In this document: piece after piece, positions 8,529 through 14,714 of the stretch
Numbering within the stretch: position 1 is the first letter of the stretch
How the letters are laid out: every line of letters begins with the position of its first letter
Assembly: GCA_049840395.1 (NCBI GenBank)
Contig: JASGLD010000005.1
Span: 930,001-994,000 of the forward strand
Reading direction: 5' to 3'
DNA from: CAILZL01 sp049840395
GTDB lineage: Bacteria > Pseudomonadota > Gammaproteobacteria > Steroidobacterales > Steroidobacteraceae
Length of the DNA stretch: 64,000 nt
Position numbers and translations under genes: made by a program
The notes under the pieces: model-generated
The model's database searches: none
Told to the model about the DNA's origin: nothing
The model's input: the letters and a program-made list of their open reading frames with translations, nothing else

Positions 8529-8612
8529 CCAGCGCATCAGGTTCGCTCCTGTTGGTCGCCCGATTCGCAAAAGCGAAGCGCTTTTGCTCTCGGCTTATTC
8601 ACAACGTTAGAC
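8523..8612 (+). other. attC-like recombination site 1
   Basis: The 90-base segment opens with GCCTAAC (RYYYAAC) and closes with GTTAGAC (GTTRRRY). An internal hairpin CGCAAAAGCG-AA-GCGCTTTTGC lies near 8568-8591. This is the layout of an integron attC: inverse core, variable imperfect palindrome, core. It joins cassette genes 1 and 2. Confidence 0.75.
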
Positions 8613-8620
8613 GACGCTTT

Positions 8621-9154
8621 ATGCTCCCTGCAGGAACTCAAGCGGCCATCGTTTCGAGCATGGTTGAAGCAGTGAATACTGCAGCCATCCATGTGGCCAT
8701 TCAGGCGAATATCACCCATCAGAGAAACATTGCTCTTCTCTACTTCGCTGACCGGCTTATTGGAAGCCTCAACGAAGAGCTCGTTCGCCAGCTTGGTATT
8801 CAGACTTCGGCCCGCACTCTGACGATGAGTGCCGCGGCACACCATCACGCTGTTGCTCGTCGCCAAGTGTCGTCACAGATCGATGCGGAACTAGTGGCGT
8901 CTAGAATCTCTGAGGCTGCCTCCAACCTACAGTATCAATTGCTTCCGCAGCGGGTGGAGAACGTGTTTGAGCTGGTTGGGAAAGTCTCTTCTGCAGACAA
9001 ATGGCTAGTTTTACCCATCAAGCTAGTTCGAGCTTCTGGCATCTCGAAAGAAGACAAGTGGTGGGTCCGAACATGCTATCCATACGGAAGGAAGAACATT
9101 GCTAAGGCTCAACGCAAAGGCCTCCTTAGGAAGCTCTCGCATGGCGCCGTCTAA
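8621..9154 (+). CDS. Hypothetical protein, cassette gene 2
   Basis: The 177-residue protein is not one I recognise. The N-terminal two-thirds are predicted mostly helical (a long Ala/Val/Gln-rich segment). The C-terminus is basic (WWVRTCYPYGRKNIAKAQRKG) and could contact nucleic acid or phospholipid, though that is only a guess. I chose the ATG at 8621, just after the upstream recombination core at 8606; the frame extends upstream through the attC site, where translation is unlikely. The stop lies in the GTCTAAC core of the next attC. Confidence 0.6.
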   Translation: MLPAGTQAAIVSSMVEAVNTAAIHVAIQANITHQRNIALLYFADRLIGSLNEELVRQLGIQTSARTLTMSAAAHHHAVARRQVSSQIDAELVASRISEAASNLQYQLLPQRVENVFELVGKVSSADKWLVLPIKLVRASGISKEDKWWVRTCYPYGRKNIAKAQRKGLLRKLSHGAV

Positions 9155-9221
9155 CAAATCGTTGCAACGGTCCGGGGCGAATAAACTGCTCGGCCGCAGT
9201 CGCTGAACTTTGCCGTTAGAC
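9149..9221 (+). other. attC site 2, near-canonical
   Basis: The 73-base segment starts GTCTAACAAATCGTTGCA and ends GCCGTTAGAC, so its outer cores GTCTAAC and GTTAGAC are perfect inverse complements. The inner sequence resembles known integron attC sites in length and in the CGTT/AACG-type L boxes. This is the clearest recombination site in the window. Confidence 0.85.
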
Positions 9222-9248
9222 CGCTGGTTACGCTTACACTTCAAACTC

Positions 9249-9575
9249 ATGAGCCACGCACCAATTCAAAACCTCGATTCTTTCGACATAGTAGGTGAAC
9301 TGAAAAGTGGTGGAGTCGACTTGGTCGTTGCGTGTAGCGGAGAGCTCGACGACTCCGTACAAACGCAGGGTTTGCTACGGAAAAAGATCCAGAACTATCT
9401 CGATACGGCGGTCCATCCCAACTTCGCGAATGTCTACCCAGCGGCTAAGCAGGGTGCAGTGAGCATAGTCATTGCCTGTAAGTACAAGATCTCAGCTGTA
9501 TCGCAACAAACGATTAATGATCTCGTTGAGAAGGGACGAGGCATGGGGATAACGATTACCGTCGATAGCTCGTAG
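9249..9575 (+). CDS. Hypothetical protein, cassette gene 3 (DUF6572-like)
   Basis: The 108-residue protein reads MSHAPIQNLDSFDIVGELKSG with a following DLVVACSGELDDS. It has an alternating strand/helix pattern with a second conserved-looking strand (AVSIVIACKYKISAVSQ). The N-terminal pattern is reminiscent of DUF6572, but I cannot confirm it. The start at 9249 is the first ATG after the attC core. It may be cytosolic, with no signal peptide or membrane segment. Confidence 0.6.
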   Translation: MSHAPIQNLDSFDIVGELKSGGVDLVVACSGELDDSVQTQGLLRKKIQNYLDTAVHPNFANVYPAAKQGAVSIVIACKYKISAVSQQTINDLVEKGRGMGITITVDSS

Positions 9576-9657
9576 GCCGTACACTCGGTGTACGCCAAAT
9601 GATAGAAGTCACGCGCATCAAGGACTCTAACGCCTAGTCTCAACAATAGAGGGAGCT
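9576..9657 (+). other. Divergent cassette junction
   Basis: The gap between genes 3 and 4 holds a GGCCGTACAC/GTGTACGCC hairpin flanked by TAGGC and GCCTA. The spacing resembles an attC site, but no clean RYYYAAC/GTTRRRY pair is present. It may be a decayed attC. Confidence 0.35.
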
Positions 9658-10131
9658 ATGTCATCATCAGCTGGTAATCGATCGAACATGCTGTGGCTGG
9701 CCTTAACCTTCACTGCATTTGCGGCAGGCGCCGCCACCTCTGGCCAATCCACTGTGGCGTGGCCCTGGTCGCCGGCTCAAGATGCAGTAAAAGCAGACCC
9801 AACCCATCACAAGATTCTCTACGAAGATGCCAACATCCGTATTCTTGAAGTAGTGGTGGCGCCCGGCGCAAAAGAGGAGTCGCACACACATCAATGGTCA
9901 TCGGTGTTCTTGATTGACTCCTTTCCGACGTTCAAGCTGCATTATCAATGCAACGACAAGGCGCTGTGTAGGCACGGAAAGACAACCACTATCGACCGTC
10001 CGCTGAGTGGCACGCCCATGCCGGTAGTTGCTAAGAACGGACCTGATGGTCTTCATTACGCCACGAATGAGGACACCATTCCATTTCATGGGTACAAGAT
10101 TGAGTACAAGAAGCTGCAGTTTTCGGAGTAG
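9658..10131 (+). CDS. Exported cupin-like protein, cassette gene 4
   Basis: The 157-residue protein has a hydrophobic N-terminal segment (LWLALTFTAFAAGAATSG) that may be a signal peptide, then a cupin-type core: YEDANIRILEVVVAPGAKEESHTHQWSS in two halves, with His-x-His and a conserved-looking Glu. This suggests a small beta-barrel metal or ligand-binding domain. The function is unknown. GAGGGAG precedes the ATG. It lies between a divergent junction and a GTTAGGT core. Confidence 0.65.
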   Translation: MSSSAGNRSNMLWLALTFTAFAAGAATSGQSTVAWPWSPAQDAVKADPTHHKILYEDANIRILEVVVAPGAKEESHTHQWSSVFLIDSFPTFKLHYQCNDKALCRHGKTTTIDRPLSGTPMPVVAKNGPDGLHYATNEDTIPFHGYKIEYKKLQFSE

Positions 10132-10165
10132 GGGCTATTCCTCGTAACACTGGGCTCTATTTTTA

Positions 10166-10172
10166 GTTAGGT
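10166..10172 (+). other. GTTAGGT recombination core
   Basis: This perfect GTTRRRY core lies 5 bases before the next ATG, the same place as the cores at 8200, 8606, 9215 and 12401. The expected partner core near the stop of gene 4 is not recognisable, so the site may be truncated. Confidence 0.5.
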
Positions 10173-10177
10173 CTCAA

Positions 10178-10621
10178 ATGAGCGAAACCGATGACTTTTA
10201 CCAACAGGTGGCTTACGCACTAACAGGATGCCAACTTGTCGAGCAAGAGCTGAAGCTCTACATTTCAGAGGCACTGGAGTACGTACGCAAGTGTGTAGGC
10301 AAAAGACTGCCATTTAGTATGAGCGGCGAGGACTATGAGAACTCTTCGCTTGAAAGCCTAATAAAAGTCTTCCGAAAGCTGACAAGCAACGCGGCACTAG
10401 TGGCGGAGTTGGGGAAATTCAAAGAAGAACGTAACTTCCTCAGTCACAAAGCAATTGCGCATTGCCTAGATCCAATGGGGGAGCTCGGTAATATGTCAGT
10501 TGCAGAGGTCATGCCGAGGTTGCATGCGGTTCAGGCTGAGGCGGTACGTCTTCGAATGGCGATCCATGACGAAGGTGGTTCGTTCAAGGGGCATCTCTAC
10601 TTTGGTACTTTTCCAGAATGA
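10178..10621 (+). CDS. Hypothetical protein, cassette gene 5
   Basis: The 147-residue, mostly helical protein (MSETDDFYQQVAYALTGCQL, then ELKLYISEALEYVRKC) has no recognised family and no signal peptide or membrane segment. The pattern of an acidic helix, a central helix pair and a conserved-looking LGKFKEERNFLSHKA resembles proteins with HEPN/Cthe_2314-like RNase-related folds (RNxxxH-like ERNFLSH). This is an inference from the RN-FLSH stretch at about residues 86-92. Confidence 0.6.
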   Translation: MSETDDFYQQVAYALTGCQLVEQELKLYISEALEYVRKCVGKRLPFSMSGEDYENSSLESLIKVFRKLTSNAALVAELGKFKEERNFLSHKAIAHCLDPMGELGNMSVAEVMPRLHAVQAEAVRLRMAIHDEGGSFKGHLYFGTFPE

Positions 10622-10665
10622 GACCTAATAAATTCATCAAGTCTATTCGCCTCGTATTAGGTGTC
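10620..10665 (+). other. Short attC-like inverted repeat
   Basis: ACCTAATA at 10623-10630 and TATTAGGT at 10655-10662 are perfect inverse complements spaced 24 bases apart between genes 5 and 6. The core reads ATTAGGT instead of GTTRRRY, so recombination activity is doubtful, but position and symmetry match a decayed attC. Confidence 0.45.
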
Positions 10666-10667
10666 AT

Positions 10668-11051
10668 ATGACGAGTTCGGTTACGTCAATTAAGTGGAAG
10701 CGCGGGCTTCACCGCTTGTTTGCCCTGCTGTGGGTGATCTGGGCGCTCTTCATCTTTATCGGCCTTCCGCTGCAACAAGTGCGTAGTGCTCAGTCATTTG
10801 CCACTTACATGTACAGTGCGAGCCTCGATGATCCGGCACCTAAAGACGACATCGAGCGCGCACAACGTCAGGCGCGCCAAGACGAGCTCTGGGAAAATGC
10901 CTCTTGGTCACACGTTTACAAGTCGGAGGTACTGCCCAACATCTGGCTGTGCCTTGGGGCTGCCATCCTTGTTCCAGTCTTCGTGTATGCCGTTATCCGT
11001 GGCCTATGCGCAATTTTTGCCTGGTTGTACCGTGGCTTTACTTCCCCCTGA
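10668..11051 (+). CDS. Two-helix membrane protein, cassette gene 6
   Basis: The 127-residue protein has one N-terminal hydrophobic helix (LFALLWVIWALFIFIGLPL), a charged middle region of about 50 residues rich in Asp, Arg and Gln, and a second helix (IWLCLGAAILVPVFVYAVI). The middle part would lie on one side of the inner membrane. No family is recognised. The stop codon is followed at once by a strong hairpin and two GTTAGGC cores. Confidence 0.6.
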   Translation: MTSSVTSIKWKRGLHRLFALLWVIWALFIFIGLPLQQVRSAQSFATYMYSASLDDPAPKDDIERAQRQARQDELWENASWSHVYKSEVLPNIWLCLGAAILVPVFVYAVIRGLCAIFAWLYRGFTSP

Positions 11052-11120
11052 GCAACATCGCCGGCCCGGCGATGTTCTCCTTGTTAGGCTGTATAAATTA
11101 GTTTCTATTTCAAGTTAGGC
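11050..11120 (+). other. Hairpin with two GTTAGGC cores
   Basis: AACATCGCCGG and CCGGCGATGTT (11054-11076) form a near-perfect stem. It is followed by GTTAGGC at 11083-11089 and a second GTTAGGC at 11114-11120. The first core with GAGCAAC could be a short attC; the second lies just before the next gene's GGAGGAGG ribosome site. Two cores in tandem suggest a lost or empty cassette between them. Confidence 0.5.
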
Positions 11121-11133
11121 CTCGGAGGAGGTG

Positions 11134-11760
11134 ATGGCGCAATTAAAAAGATACACCGAGCTCCCATTCGTCTTGCAGCTTCTACACAGCAAGAAGCTAA
11201 CGCTTATTAATCCGAGCGCATGGGATGACAAGAATGACTCACACTTCGTACAGGCATATAGAGACCGTAAAGGACTTGGCTCCGTTCTAGCTCTTTGCTT
11301 AACTGAGGCGCAGCAGACGTATCATCACTGGAAGGTTTTCACTCATGGCGCATCAGGCGCATGCATTTGCTTCGATAAAAAGGCCTTTCAAAAGTGGATT
11401 GGTGAAACTGATCTTCTGGAGGGGCGCGAAGTGGTCTATCGCACGCTGCCAGAGATCCAGAAGCGACCCCCTAAGCTGAAAGATCTCCCGTTCCTCAAGC
11501 GAAAGGCCTATGAGCACGAAGGAGAGTTCAGGCTCCTCTACAGCACCAAGAAGAAGTCGGTCGTTGTGAAGAGTTTTGATCTATCGCTCGAGATCATTGA
11601 TTTCATACTTTTGAATCCGTGGTTGCCTCCTTCAACTGCAAAGGCGATTGAAGAGGTCATACATTGCATCGAAGGTTGTGAGCGGCTTGAAGTAAAGCGC
11701 GCGACCATCGTGAAGAACGATGCCTGGCAGAATACGGCAGAAGCTGCAACCGATGCCTAG
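11134..11760 (+). CDS. DUF2971 family protein, cassette gene 7
   Basis: The 208-residue protein has the DUF2971 pattern: an N-terminal strand, LINPSAWDDKNDSHF (the family's NDPFE-like position), then ALCLTEAQQTYHHWKVFTHG followed by GACICFDKKAF. DUF2971 proteins are often found in accessory and defence-linked regions, but their biochemical activity is not established. GGAGGAGGTG directly precedes the ATG at 11134; a GTG at 11131 is an alternative start. No membrane segment is visible. Confidence 0.75.
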   Translation: MAQLKRYTELPFVLQLLHSKKLTLINPSAWDDKNDSHFVQAYRDRKGLGSVLALCLTEAQQTYHHWKVFTHGASGACICFDKKAFQKWIGETDLLEGREVVYRTLPEIQKRPPKLKDLPFLKRKAYEHEGEFRLLYSTKKKSVVVKSFDLSLEIIDFILLNPWLPPSTAKAIEEVIHCIEGCERLEVKRATIVKNDAWQNTAEAATDA

Positions 11761-11787
11761 GTCTTCCAGCTATAGGGTCATAGTAGA

Positions 11788-11988
11788 GTGCTTATCGCCG
11801 AGTCGCGGGATCGAGAGTATTACGGGAGTAACGTTAGCGGGAGGTCTTTCTTGCTCCGCGAGAAGCTCTCTGATCCAAGAGTTGCTGTTCAAGTTCGACT
11901 AAATGGTGTGACGCTTTGGTATCGAGTCCTTTTGCCAAGCTCCCCAGCGCCGCAACTGATGGTATTAAAAGCATATATGCTTTGGTAA
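11788..11988 (+). CDS. Possible small gene or remnant
   Basis: A 66-codon open frame from a GTG reads as plausible protein (GRSFLLREKLSDPRVAVQVR in the middle) but has no good ribosome site and no known relative. The surrounding 11761-12050 stretch lacks a better gene. It includes GCCCGT/ACGGGC inverted arms at about 12001-12040 that may be a decayed junction. Treat this as a weak call. Confidence 0.2.
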   Translation: MLIAESRDREYYGSNVSGRSFLLREKLSDPRVAVQVRLNGVTLWYRVLLPSSPAPQLMVLKAYMLW

Positions 11989-12050
11989 GTTCTGGCGATG
12001 CCCGTTAGTCTGGAATGCATAAACAATGCTGATACGGGCGCGAGGTTTTC

Positions 12051-12317
12051 ATGGACGCAATCACCAAATCGAATGACAACGCAATTACGCATTCGCTCTC
12101 CGAACAAATTAATCAGGAGCGCGAGCGGGTATTTCAGTTGATGTCGATCATCGACATATGTAGCTTGGCGACCAGCTCGCAGATGGAAATGGATGACCCG
12201 GAGCGTATGGAAGGCGCGCTCCGGGCCGTGTATGAAATGTTGGATGAGATGGCCGGTCGCTTAGAGACGATTGCCATTGATGTCCGCACCTGCGAATTTT
12301 CCTCAAGGGCGGCCTAG
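12051..12317 (+). CDS. Small helical protein, cassette gene 8
   Basis: The 88-residue protein is acidic and almost entirely helical (EQINQERERVFQLMSIIDIC, then DDPERMEGALRAVYEMLDEM). It has the size and composition of an antitoxin, regulator or adaptor, but no DNA-binding motif is visible. It shares no recognised family. The stop codon lies inside the GGCCTAG core of the next attC-like site. Confidence 0.6.
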   Translation: MDAITKSNDNAITHSLSEQINQERERVFQLMSIIDICSLATSSQMEMDDPERMEGALRAVYEMLDEMAGRLETIAIDVRTCEFSSRAA

Positions 12318-12407
12318 TTTGTTTAGCCCGTAGGTTGGGATGTAATCCCGGCACTGTCCTCCCGCGTCTGATACCAATATTATTGAGTATGGCTAAAAAA
12401 GTTAGGC
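12312..12407 (+). other. attC-like recombination site 3
   Basis: The 96-base segment has GGCCTAG at the left and GTTAGGCC at the right, complementary at 7 of 8 positions; the inverse core has G in place of the usual AAC. It contains part of a GTAGGTTGGGATGTAATCCC repeat. It joins genes 8 and 9, and the GTTAGGC core sits 5 bases before the next ATG. Confidence 0.65.
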
Positions 12408-12411
12408 CCAT

Positions 12412-12732
12412 ATGACTCATCACCATGATTTCAAGTCTTGGACTTTTAAGGAGCCTACGGATTTCGGAATATTTGCTACGCGTCCGGTGATGGAAGGCAA
12501 GTTCCCCATATTGGATGTCTATCACTGTGACGATGGATCGTGGCAGTTCCTGTGTGGTACGACACTGGATTTCGACGATTTAATGTACGTATGCTTTGGA
12601 TGTGTTGTCGAGAAGGACATGACGCTTCTTGAGCTGGCAGCTTTGCCGCGAAGCTGGAGAGCCTTTCGTAGTAGTCAGAACGAGAGCTGGCGGTGGGAAG
12701 AGTTCGATGAAAGTGGCGACGGTGAGGTTTAA
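12412..12732 (+). CDS. DUF2185/Imm33-like protein, cassette gene 9
   Basis: The 106-residue protein carries FPILDVYHCDDGSWQFLCG, then a DLMYVCFGCVVEKDMTLLEL stretch and ALPRSWRAFRS. This order (ILxVxxxxDxxWQF, then a D-SLxELxxLPxxWxAxR segment) is the pattern I associate with the DUF2185/Imm33 immunity-protein-like domain. If so, it may neutralise a toxin, though none is encoded next to it. It has no signal peptide. Its stop lies in the GTTTAAC core of the next site. Confidence 0.6.
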   Translation: MTHHHDFKSWTFKEPTDFGIFATRPVMEGKFPILDVYHCDDGSWQFLCGTTLDFDDLMYVCFGCVVEKDMTLLELAALPRSWRAFRSSQNESWRWEEFDESGDGEV

Positions 12733-12856
12733 CTGGCTCGTAGGCTGGGATGAAATCCCAGCATCTTGATTCTCAATGCTGGGATTACGCTTTGCTTCAT
12801 CCTAGCCTACGCAAGCCGAGTGCTTGCGTACTTTTCCGCCGTGGAAGTCGTTAGGG
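12727..12856 (+). other. attC-like site 4 containing a dispersed palindromic repeat
   Basis: GTTTAAC at 12727 fits RYYYAAC exactly and spans the stop of gene 9. GTTAGGG at 12850 lies 10 bases before the next ATG and fits GTTRRRY except for the last base. The 130-base interior is almost filled by the 12740-12811 palindrome (GTAGGCTGGGATGAAATCCC ... CCTAGCCTAC). Either the repeat inserted into an attC or it is part of its folded stem. Confidence 0.6.
12740..12811. repeat. Dispersed palindromic repeat (GTAGGCTGGGATG type)
   Basis: Arms GTAGGCTGGGATGAA and TTCATCCTAGCCTAC flank an inner CCCAGCAT/ATGCTGGG palindrome. A nearly identical copy lies at 14045-14118, and related copies at 16235 and 17791. 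Confidence 0.85.
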
Positions 12857-12865
12857 TATAAGGCC

Positions 12866-13393
12866 ATGCGAGTCGCTAGGGTTTTGGCTGGGCTGATCTG
12901 TGTCGCGTTAGCGATCTGGTTTCTGATTCCAGGCCGCAACTGGTATGGGAGTCCAACATTGGAGCATCAGCTTCAAGAATGTCTTTTAAGCGATGGCACG
13001 CGAGTGCGTCTCTATCGCGGCGCTTTAGCAGCGACGACAACAGGTTGGTATACCTTAACTACTCGGCCTTCGGGTAGCTTAGAACGGCAGATCATGTACA
13101 CGCGGGCAGGGCCGAAACTTTCAGCAGTAAGATGTAATGGTCCGACTCTTGAGGTGTTTACTGAGGAGAAACTGTTCGTCTTTTCGGCTTCGGAGCTTGC
13201 TTCACTACGAGCCAGGCCGGCGATCTACTTTGATAATGTCGCTGATACGCAGACGAATTCAAAGCCAATTCGGACGGTGGCCTATGTTATGGCTCTTCTG
13301 CTGTTCGGTGGCGCGGTAGTAACCATTCGACCGATATTCAAAAGGCGAGTCCGGGGTGAACGTCGCCGGGCCGGGGGATCAAGGGTTGTATGA
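12866..13393 (+). CDS. Membrane-anchored hypothetical protein, cassette gene 10
   Basis: The 175-residue protein has an N-terminal hydrophobic segment (VLAGLICVALAIWFLIPG), an extracytoplasmic-looking middle of about 100 residues with beta character, and a second hydrophobic segment near residues 140-160 before a basic tail (KRRVRGERRRAGG). It is likely an inner-membrane protein with a periplasmic domain. No family is recognised. I took the ATG at 12866, 10 bases after the core at 12850. Confidence 0.6.
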   Translation: MRVARVLAGLICVALAIWFLIPGRNWYGSPTLEHQLQECLLSDGTRVRLYRGALAATTTGWYTLTTRPSGSLERQIMYTRAGPKLSAVRCNGPTLEVFTEEKLFVFSASELASLRARPAIYFDNVADTQTNSKPIRTVAYVMALLLFGGAVVTIRPIFKRRVRGERRRAGGSRVV

Positions 13394-13572
13394 CCGACGA
13401 ATCGGCGCTGTTCTCCACGTGCCGCGCACGCCATTAGGGTTTGCCGCTTTGTTTTGGGGTGTGCTAAAAGTCTATGAGTGGCTGAAAGGGAAGGGAGTCA
13501 AAGAGAGTGACAGTGTGCAGTGCGGCGAATAAAACGCTTTTCAGGGAGTCGACTTCTTGTTGGGCAGTCTCA

Positions 13573-14034
13573 ATGAAGACTGCACTCTTTGCGGTTCTTC
13601 TCTTGTCTGTGGCTGACTGTTTTGCAGATTGCTCCAGCGACGCAGTGGTTGCAGTCAAATTCATGAATCAATACCTAGCATATACTCAGTCGGTAATGGC
13701 AAAGCGTTCGCAGCAGAGCGCCCAGAGTTGGCTTAAATCAAATATTTTGGTATCCCCTGATTTTTTAGAAGCCTACAAGGCAAAAGAGTTGGAAGGCTTA
13801 AAGCTGGACGCTGAGCTTGGGTGGGATGCCGATATGATATTTGACGCTCAAGATTTTCCGGATAAAGGCTTTCAGTTTTTCCGATGCTCTAAGACAGCTG
13901 GCTTTGTGCAACTTCAGGGAACAGATTGGCCTGATTTTAAAGTGACTGTGCGTGTGGCCACCACTCCACAAGGGATAAATGTGGTTGGGGCAGGTATGGT
14001 CAATATTTCTAAAAGTGAGCGTTCAGTCAGGTAA
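13573..14034 (+). CDS. Exported hypothetical protein (DUF3828-like)
   Basis: The 153-residue protein has a signal peptide (MKTALFAVLLLSVADCFA) followed by a small domain. Its first helix reads AVVAVKFMNQYLAYTQSV; a WDADMIFDAQDFPDKGFQ turn follows, then a VTVRV strand. This order resembles DUF3828-type periplasmic domains, without proof. I chose the internal ATG at 13573 because the signal peptide begins there. The 180 bases before it (13394-13572) hold only a CATTAGGG element that may be a decayed cassette junction. Confidence 0.6.
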   Translation: MKTALFAVLLLSVADCFADCSSDAVVAVKFMNQYLAYTQSVMAKRSQQSAQSWLKSNILVSPDFLEAYKAKELEGLKLDAELGWDADMIFDAQDFPDKGFQFFRCSKTAGFVQLQGTDWPDFKVTVRVATTPQGINVVGAGMVNISKSERSVR

Positions 14035-14044
14035 GCCCGCACCT

Positions 14045-14118
14045 CGTAGGCTGGGATGAAGTCCTAGCCTCTTGATTCTCTAAAGCTGGGATTACGCTTC
14101 GCTTCATCCCAGCCTACT
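14045..14118. repeat. Dispersed palindromic repeat (GTAGGCTGGGATG type)
   Basis: Arms GTAGGCTGGGATGAAGTCC and GCTTCATCCCAGCCTAC, with an inner CTGGGATTACGCTTC, closely match the copy at 12740-12811. It follows the stop of the exported protein gene within 12 bases, a cassette-junction-like position. Confidence 0.85.
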
Positions 14119-14168
14119 AGGAACGCAAGCTCAAGCACTGACGATTAATAGAAATAGCTAAGGAAAGT

Positions 14169-14657
14169 ATGCCGCCAACTAACATTGTCATTCGTAAAGC
14201 CAGTCCCACGGATCTCGCTCAGCTTTACATCCTCCTCCGCGACAAAGCCGAGTTCGATGGCATGCTCGCAGCGCTCACCGCATCCGAGGCTGAGCTCGGC
14301 GCTATCTTGTCGTCCCATTCTCCTGGTTGCGAGTTCGCGGTCGCAGATATGGATGGAGTGCTTGTCGGTTTCGTCTCTTACTACTCCGTGTTCTCAACCT
14401 ATGCCGCTCGTCCCGGTTTATGGATGGACGACCTGTTTGTAGATGAGCGTTTCCGCGGCCGTGGCATCGGTAAAGAGCTGCTCAAGTTTGTTGCCGCTGA
14501 AGCTGCACGACGGAACTGCTGTAAACTTGAATGGTCGCTGCTAACCTCGAACAGCCGAGGCATCGCTTTCTATGAGCGCGAAGGCGCTGTGGTTCGGGAA
14601 AATAATCGCTTCGCCAAGCTTGATGAATCTGGAATTACACAATTGCTCGCCGGGTGA
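14169..14657 (+). CDS. GNAT family N-acetyltransferase
   Basis: The 162-residue protein starts NIVIRKASPTDLAQLYILL and has the acetyl-CoA pyrophosphate loop RFRGRGIGKELL (R/Q-x-x-G-x-G/A) near residues 96-107, a preceding LWMDDLFVDE strand, and the terminal AFYEREGAV. The pattern resembles the diamine/polyamine (SAT-like) branch of GNAT. It should acetylate a small amine or a protein amino group; the substrate is unknown. AAGGAAAG precedes the ATG. Confidence 0.88.
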   Translation: MPPTNIVIRKASPTDLAQLYILLRDKAEFDGMLAALTASEAELGAILSSHSPGCEFAVADMDGVLVGFVSYYSVFSTYAARPGLWMDDLFVDERFRGRGIGKELLKFVAAEAARRNCCKLEWSLLTSNSRGIAFYEREGAVVRENNRFAKLDESGITQLLAG

Positions 14658-14714
14658 CTCGGAAGGTGATGTGGAGTGGCATTTTAATTAGCGAGCCTGT
14701 ACTGACTCCATCTG

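Noticed and set aside
9576..9657. Cassette junction as a full attC site
   Set aside because: The hairpin is present but neither RYYYAAC nor GTTRRRY matches; listed only as a weak divergent junction.
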